Shown: positions 33,797-36,437 of the stretch, one piece after another
How the letters are laid out: every line of letters starts with the position of its first letter
How positions within the stretch are numbered: position 1 is the first letter of the stretch
Source of the DNA: an uncultured Alphaproteobacteria bacterium
GTDB lineage: Bacteria; Pseudomonadota; Alphaproteobacteria; Rhodobacterales; Rhodobacteraceae
Direction: 5' to 3'
Assembly (NCBI GenBank): GCA_902586855.1
Contig: CACIIZ010000012.1
Coordinates: forward strand, 1-36,437
DNA length: 36,437 nt
The notes under the pieces: generated by a model
Database searches by the model: none
Told to the model about the DNA's origin: nothing
Seen by the model: the letters and a program-made list of their open reading frames with translations, nothing else
Position numbers and translations under genes: made by a program

Positions 33797-34471
33797 TCAT
33801 GATCTAAAGATCCGTGTTTCGAGTGTTTCATGTCTCATTGACGCTATATCAGCTAGAATGCAGCTATTTTTCAAATCAGCTAATTCAGCTACCGAAGCAG
33901 CTTTTGATATTTCTCTCATTATAGGAAATAAATTGAATAACACTTGCTGGCCTTCTGTTTGACCGATCGGGATCAATCTAACACCAACACTGATCAAATT
34001 TGCTGCGAAACTATGTGCGTATAGGGGCAGAATATATTCTAACGGTATATCCCCCATTTTTGCCTCAAAACCCATCACCACCGGCAAAGGCATGGAAGGA
34101 CATTTTACACCTGCTATTTCTGAAGTTACTCTTGCAAAGGCACGACCTAAAGCTAAAGTCTCCTCATACCTTTCCTTACTTTGCGCTAAAGCTTTGGCAA
34201 AATCGGAAAGATCCTCCAGAGAATGTTTGTCCGATCTATAAGCTTGACTAAATAAAACCAGTTCATTCCAACCTGAACCATTCCTTAATAAGGATTCAAC
34301 CCACTCTTGTACATCCTGTCCAGTACGTATATTACCGCAGGCAATCTCGAACTCCAAACCATGAGAATAAGCAAAAGACCCAATGGGATAGCTTGGTGAA
34401 AGCCAAGCCATAACCTTATGGTAGTTCAAACTAGTGTTTGTGCCCCGTAGTTCTTGAGTCACCGTAAGCAC
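33797..34471 (-). CDS. ureF: Urease accessory protein UreF
   Basis: The frame encodes 224 residues. The conserved opening WLSPSYPIGSFAYSHGLE at residues 23-40 and ESLLRNGSGWNELVLFSQAY near 63 are typical of UreF, an all-helical protein that bridges UreG and the UreABC-UreD complex as a GTPase modulator. The tail ASMRHETLETRIFRS is also typical. The 5' end overlaps ureE by 41 bases if GTG 34471 is used. TTG 34426, directly after the ureE stop, gives a start closer to the usual UreF N-terminus, and ATG 34411 is too short. I show the longest frame, but TTG 34426 is plausible. Confidence 0.92.
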   Translation of the reverse strand: MLTVTQELRGTNTSLNYHKVMAWLSPSYPIGSFAYSHGLEFEIACGNIRTGQDVQEWVESLLRNGSGWNELVLFSQAYRSDKHSLEDLSDFAKALAQSKERYEETLALGRAFARVTSEIAGVKCPSMPLPVVMGFEAKMGDIPLEYILPLYAHSFAANLISVGVRLIPIGQTEGQQVLFNLFPIMREISKAASVAELADLKNSCILADIASMRHETLETRIFRS

Positions 34472-34889
34472 CGCCTTCCGGATTAAATGGTTGGTTTATA
34501 ACTTCTAAATTTAACCCTAAATTTTCTAACATCTGCATAATTACATGGTCAAAACGAAGGATTAATTTATTGGTTTGAATTTCACAGGACAAATGTCTGT
34601 TTCCAATATGCCAGGCTGCTTTTAATATTAATAATGGGTTATTCGAGGTTGCTTTCATTAATTTCTCTGAAGCCGCTTTCACTTCAATCAATTTACCATT
34701 GTCTAATTTTATCAGATCCCCACTACGAAGTTCCGTTGTTTTTATTAAATCTAGCAAAAAATCATCTCCACAATCGGTTCTCATGACTATTCTACGCCTA
34801 AACCTATCATCATAGGTAAGTGTGATGGAATCTGAAGGCTCTAACCCATTCGCCAAATTATTTTCTATTACTTTGTTACCTTTTATCAT
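34431..34889 (-). CDS. ureE: Urease accessory nickel chaperone UreE
   Basis: A 152-residue protein. The N-terminal peptide-binding domain has LTYDDRFRRRIVMRTDCGDDFLLDL. The C-terminal metal domain has AWHIGNRHLSCEIQTNKLIL, in which GNRHL carries the interface His that binds Ni2+, and DHVIMQMLENLGL. The C-terminus GHKH is a short remnant of the His-rich tail seen in Klebsiella UreE, so storage capacity may be low. The ribosome site AGAAAG is adequate. It lies between ureC and ureF. Confidence 0.93.
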   Translation of the reverse strand: MIKGNKVIENNLANGLEPSDSITLTYDDRFRRRIVMRTDCGDDFLLDLIKTTELRSGDLIKLDNGKLIEVKAASEKLMKATSNNPLLILKAAWHIGNRHLSCEIQTNKLILRFDHVIMQMLENLGLNLEVINQPFNPEGGAYGDSRTTGHKH

Positions 34890-34933
34890 TTTAATCTTTC
34901 TAGATTATATTTATTTAGAGAATATGTACTGAA

Positions 34934-36437
34934 TCAAAAAAGGAAATATCTTTGTGCCATTGGTAGCTCCGAGGCAGGTTCACAGGTCAACAAATTACCA
35001 TCTGCTCTCACTTCATAAGTCTCTGGATCAACTTTTATATGCGGACACAAATCATTATATATCATATCTGATTTAGTGACACTCCTTGTCCCTTTTACTG
35101 GAACAGTCTTTTTCCGAAGCTGCAGCTCTTCCCCGATTCCATTAGAAAAGCCAGCTTCTGAAATAAATACCACTGAAGAGTTTTCAAGTGAACGGCCAAA
35201 AGTGCCAAACATTGATCTCATATATACTGGTTGAGGGGTAGGAATTGAAGCATTAGGATCCCCCATCTGTCCGCAGACTATGCTACCACCCAGTAAGACT
35301 AAATCTGGTTTAACTCCAAAAAAAGCTGGGGTCCAAAGAACTAAATCTGCTCGCTTGCCTACCGAAATACTTCCTATCTCATGACTAATTCCATGGGCCA
35401 CTGCAGGGTTAATCGTATATTTGGCAATGTATCTTTTTACACGAACATTGTCGTTTTCTCCAGCCTCTTCAGGTAAACTGCCCCGTTGGACCTTCATTTT
35501 GTGAGCAGTTTGCCAAGTACGAATAATCACTTCTCCGACTCTACCCATGGCTTGACTGTCAGATGCTATAATTGAGAAAGCACCAAGATCATGCAAAATA
35601 TCCTCCGCTGCGATTGTTTCCTTCCTAATTCTACTCTCAGCAAAAGCAATATCTTCAGGAATTGATTTGTCCAAGTGGTGACAAACCATCAGCATATCCA
35701 GATGCTCCTCTATGGTATTGACTGTATAGGGACGAGTAGGATTTGTGGAACTTGGTATCACATTGGTTTCTCCACAGACCTTAATGATGTCAGGAGCATG
35801 TCCCCCCCCAGCGCCTTCTGTATGGAAGGCATGAATAGTACGGCCCTTGAAAGCCTCAATCGTCGTTTCTACAAAACCACTCTCATTAAGAGTATCTGTA
35901 TGGATCATGACCTGTACATCCATCTTTTCAGCGACAGACAAACAATTATCAATTGCTGCTGGCGTTGTTCCCCAATCCTCATGCAACTTAAGAGCACAGG
36001 CACCTGCAAGAACCTGCTCTTCCAGCGCCTCTGGTAAACTGGCATTACCCTTCCCAGCGAAGGCAAGATTCATAGGGAGCCCATCTGCGGCCTGTAGCAT
36101 CCTACCTATATGCCATTTTCCTGGAGTACATGTGGTTGCCAAGGTGCCATGAGCTGGGCCAGTTCCACCGCCTAACATAGTAGTCAACCCAGAATGTAGA
36201 GCATCATCAATTTGCTGAGGGCAAATGAAATGAATGTGAGAATCAAACCCACCGGCTGTCAGAATTTTGCCTTCACCTGCTATGACCTCAGTACCTGGAC
36301 CTACTACGACATTTACTTCTGGCTGGATATCTGGATTCCCCCCCTTACCGATCTGGAAAATCCTTCCATCAACAATTCCCACATCTGCTTTATATATTCC
36401 AGAAACATCAACTATCAGAGCATTTGTTATGATTGTA
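34934..36437 (-). CDS. ureC: Urease alpha subunit UreC, 5' end beyond the window
   Basis: The open frame runs to the window edge, so the start is missing. About 500 of the usual 570 residues are present. At the edge, [20 protein letters not shown] matches the beta-sandwich near the UreC N-terminus. Ni ligands and active-site residues are visible: [25 protein letters not shown] (Lys to be carbamylated), [28 protein letters not shown], the flap region MVCHHL with the catalytic His, and [12 protein letters not shown] with the Asp ligand. The enzyme splits urea to ammonia and carbamate. ureA, ureB and ureD probably lie to the right. The window shows ureC-ureE-ureF-ureG in that order. Confidence 0.97.
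   Translation of the reverse strand, partial: TIITNALIVDVSGIYKADVGIVDGRIFQIGKGGNPDIQPEVNVVVGPGTEVIAGEGKILTAGGFDSHIHFICPQQIDDALHSGLTTMLGGGTGPAHGTLATTCTPGKWHIGRMLQAADGLPMNLAFAGKGNASLPEALEEQVLAGACALKLHEDWGTTPAAIDNCLSVAEKMDVQVMIHTDTLNESGFVETTIEAFKGRTIHAFHTEGAGGGHAPDIIKVCGETNVIPSSTNPTRPYTVNTIEEHLDMLMVCHHLDKSIPEDIAFAESRIRKETIAAEDILHDLGAFSIIASDSQAMGRVGEVIIRTWQTAHKMKVQRGSLPEEAGENDNVRVKRYIAKYTINPAVAHGISHEIGSISVGKRADLVLWTPAFFGVKPDLVLLGGSIVCGQMGDPNASIPTPQPVYMRSMFGTFGRSLENSSVVFISEAGFSNGIGEELQLRKKTVPVKGTRSVTKSDMIYNDLCPHIKVDPETYEVRADGNLLTCEPASELPMAQRYFLF

Overview
This AT-rich, gene-dense window looks like a chromosomal segment of a marine-type alphaproteobacterium. That inference rests on three things: a 55-residue L33 protein of the form typical of that class, short intergenic gaps, and a gene set common in ocean alphaproteobacteria (non-pyrrolysine MttB-family methyltransferase, GcvT/DmdA-like folate enzyme, cytoplasmic DMSO-reductase-family molybdoenzyme, urease, proton-translocating transhydrogenase). 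I cannot fix the genus. No phage genes, insertion sequences or CRISPR arrays are visible, and no gap between genes exceeds 300 bases.

Layout. 1-2031: the tail of an SCP2-domain protein overlapping an alpha/beta hydrolase, then a TesA-type periplasmic esterase. The esterase is divergent from an ABC ATPase and FtsX-type permease (2065-5295), the tesA/ybbA/ybbP arrangement known from E. coli. 5327-6401: a Bax-inhibitor-1 family membrane protein with a candidate leader/promoter, a bidirectional terminator and rpmG, whose stop codon lies in the terminator T-run. 6476-9095: small housekeeping or salvage enzymes (Nudix hydrolase, two HAD phosphatases, hotdog thioesterase). 9170-10726: MttB-like methyltransferase. 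10748-13760: pntA-pntB, with an unsplit PntA. 13958-15460: SAM methyltransferase resembling phosphoethanolamine/sarcosine-type N-methyltransferases, divergent from two coupled small proteins, the first GYD-like.

15503-20144: a three-gene envelope export operon (MMPL/RND protein, LolA-like periplasmic carrier, outer-membrane barrel) that may move lipids to the outer membrane. 20255-22050: a small barrel-type protein, two adjacent glycosyltransferase-like genes of the 'selenodomain-associated' type, and tRNA-Gly(GCC). 22124-23961: a palindrome, a small secreted protein and a translationally coupled AGPS-like flavoprotein. 23996-24813: a zinc-finger-tailed protein behind three 11-bp-phased GTATATA repeats.

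24945-29872: a co-directional cluster of GcvT-like folate enzyme, BisC-like molybdoenzyme and an enolase-superfamily enzyme with altered catalytic positions, separated by an inverted-repeat-rich spacer. I consider this the best candidate for an undescribed pathway. 30039-32933: peptidase T, a clearly decayed P-loop kinase pseudogene and a DMT exporter. 33058-36437: a terminator and the end of a urease operon (ureC, ureE, ureF, ureG, with ureC cut by the window edge).

Several genes touch methylated compounds: the MttB-like protein, the SAM N-methyltransferase, the GcvT-like folate enzyme and the S/N-oxide reductase-like molybdoenzyme. With urease, peptidase T and the transhydrogenase, this suggests a heterotroph using dissolved organic nitrogen and methylated osmolytes. 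The link between these genes is inference from gene content only.
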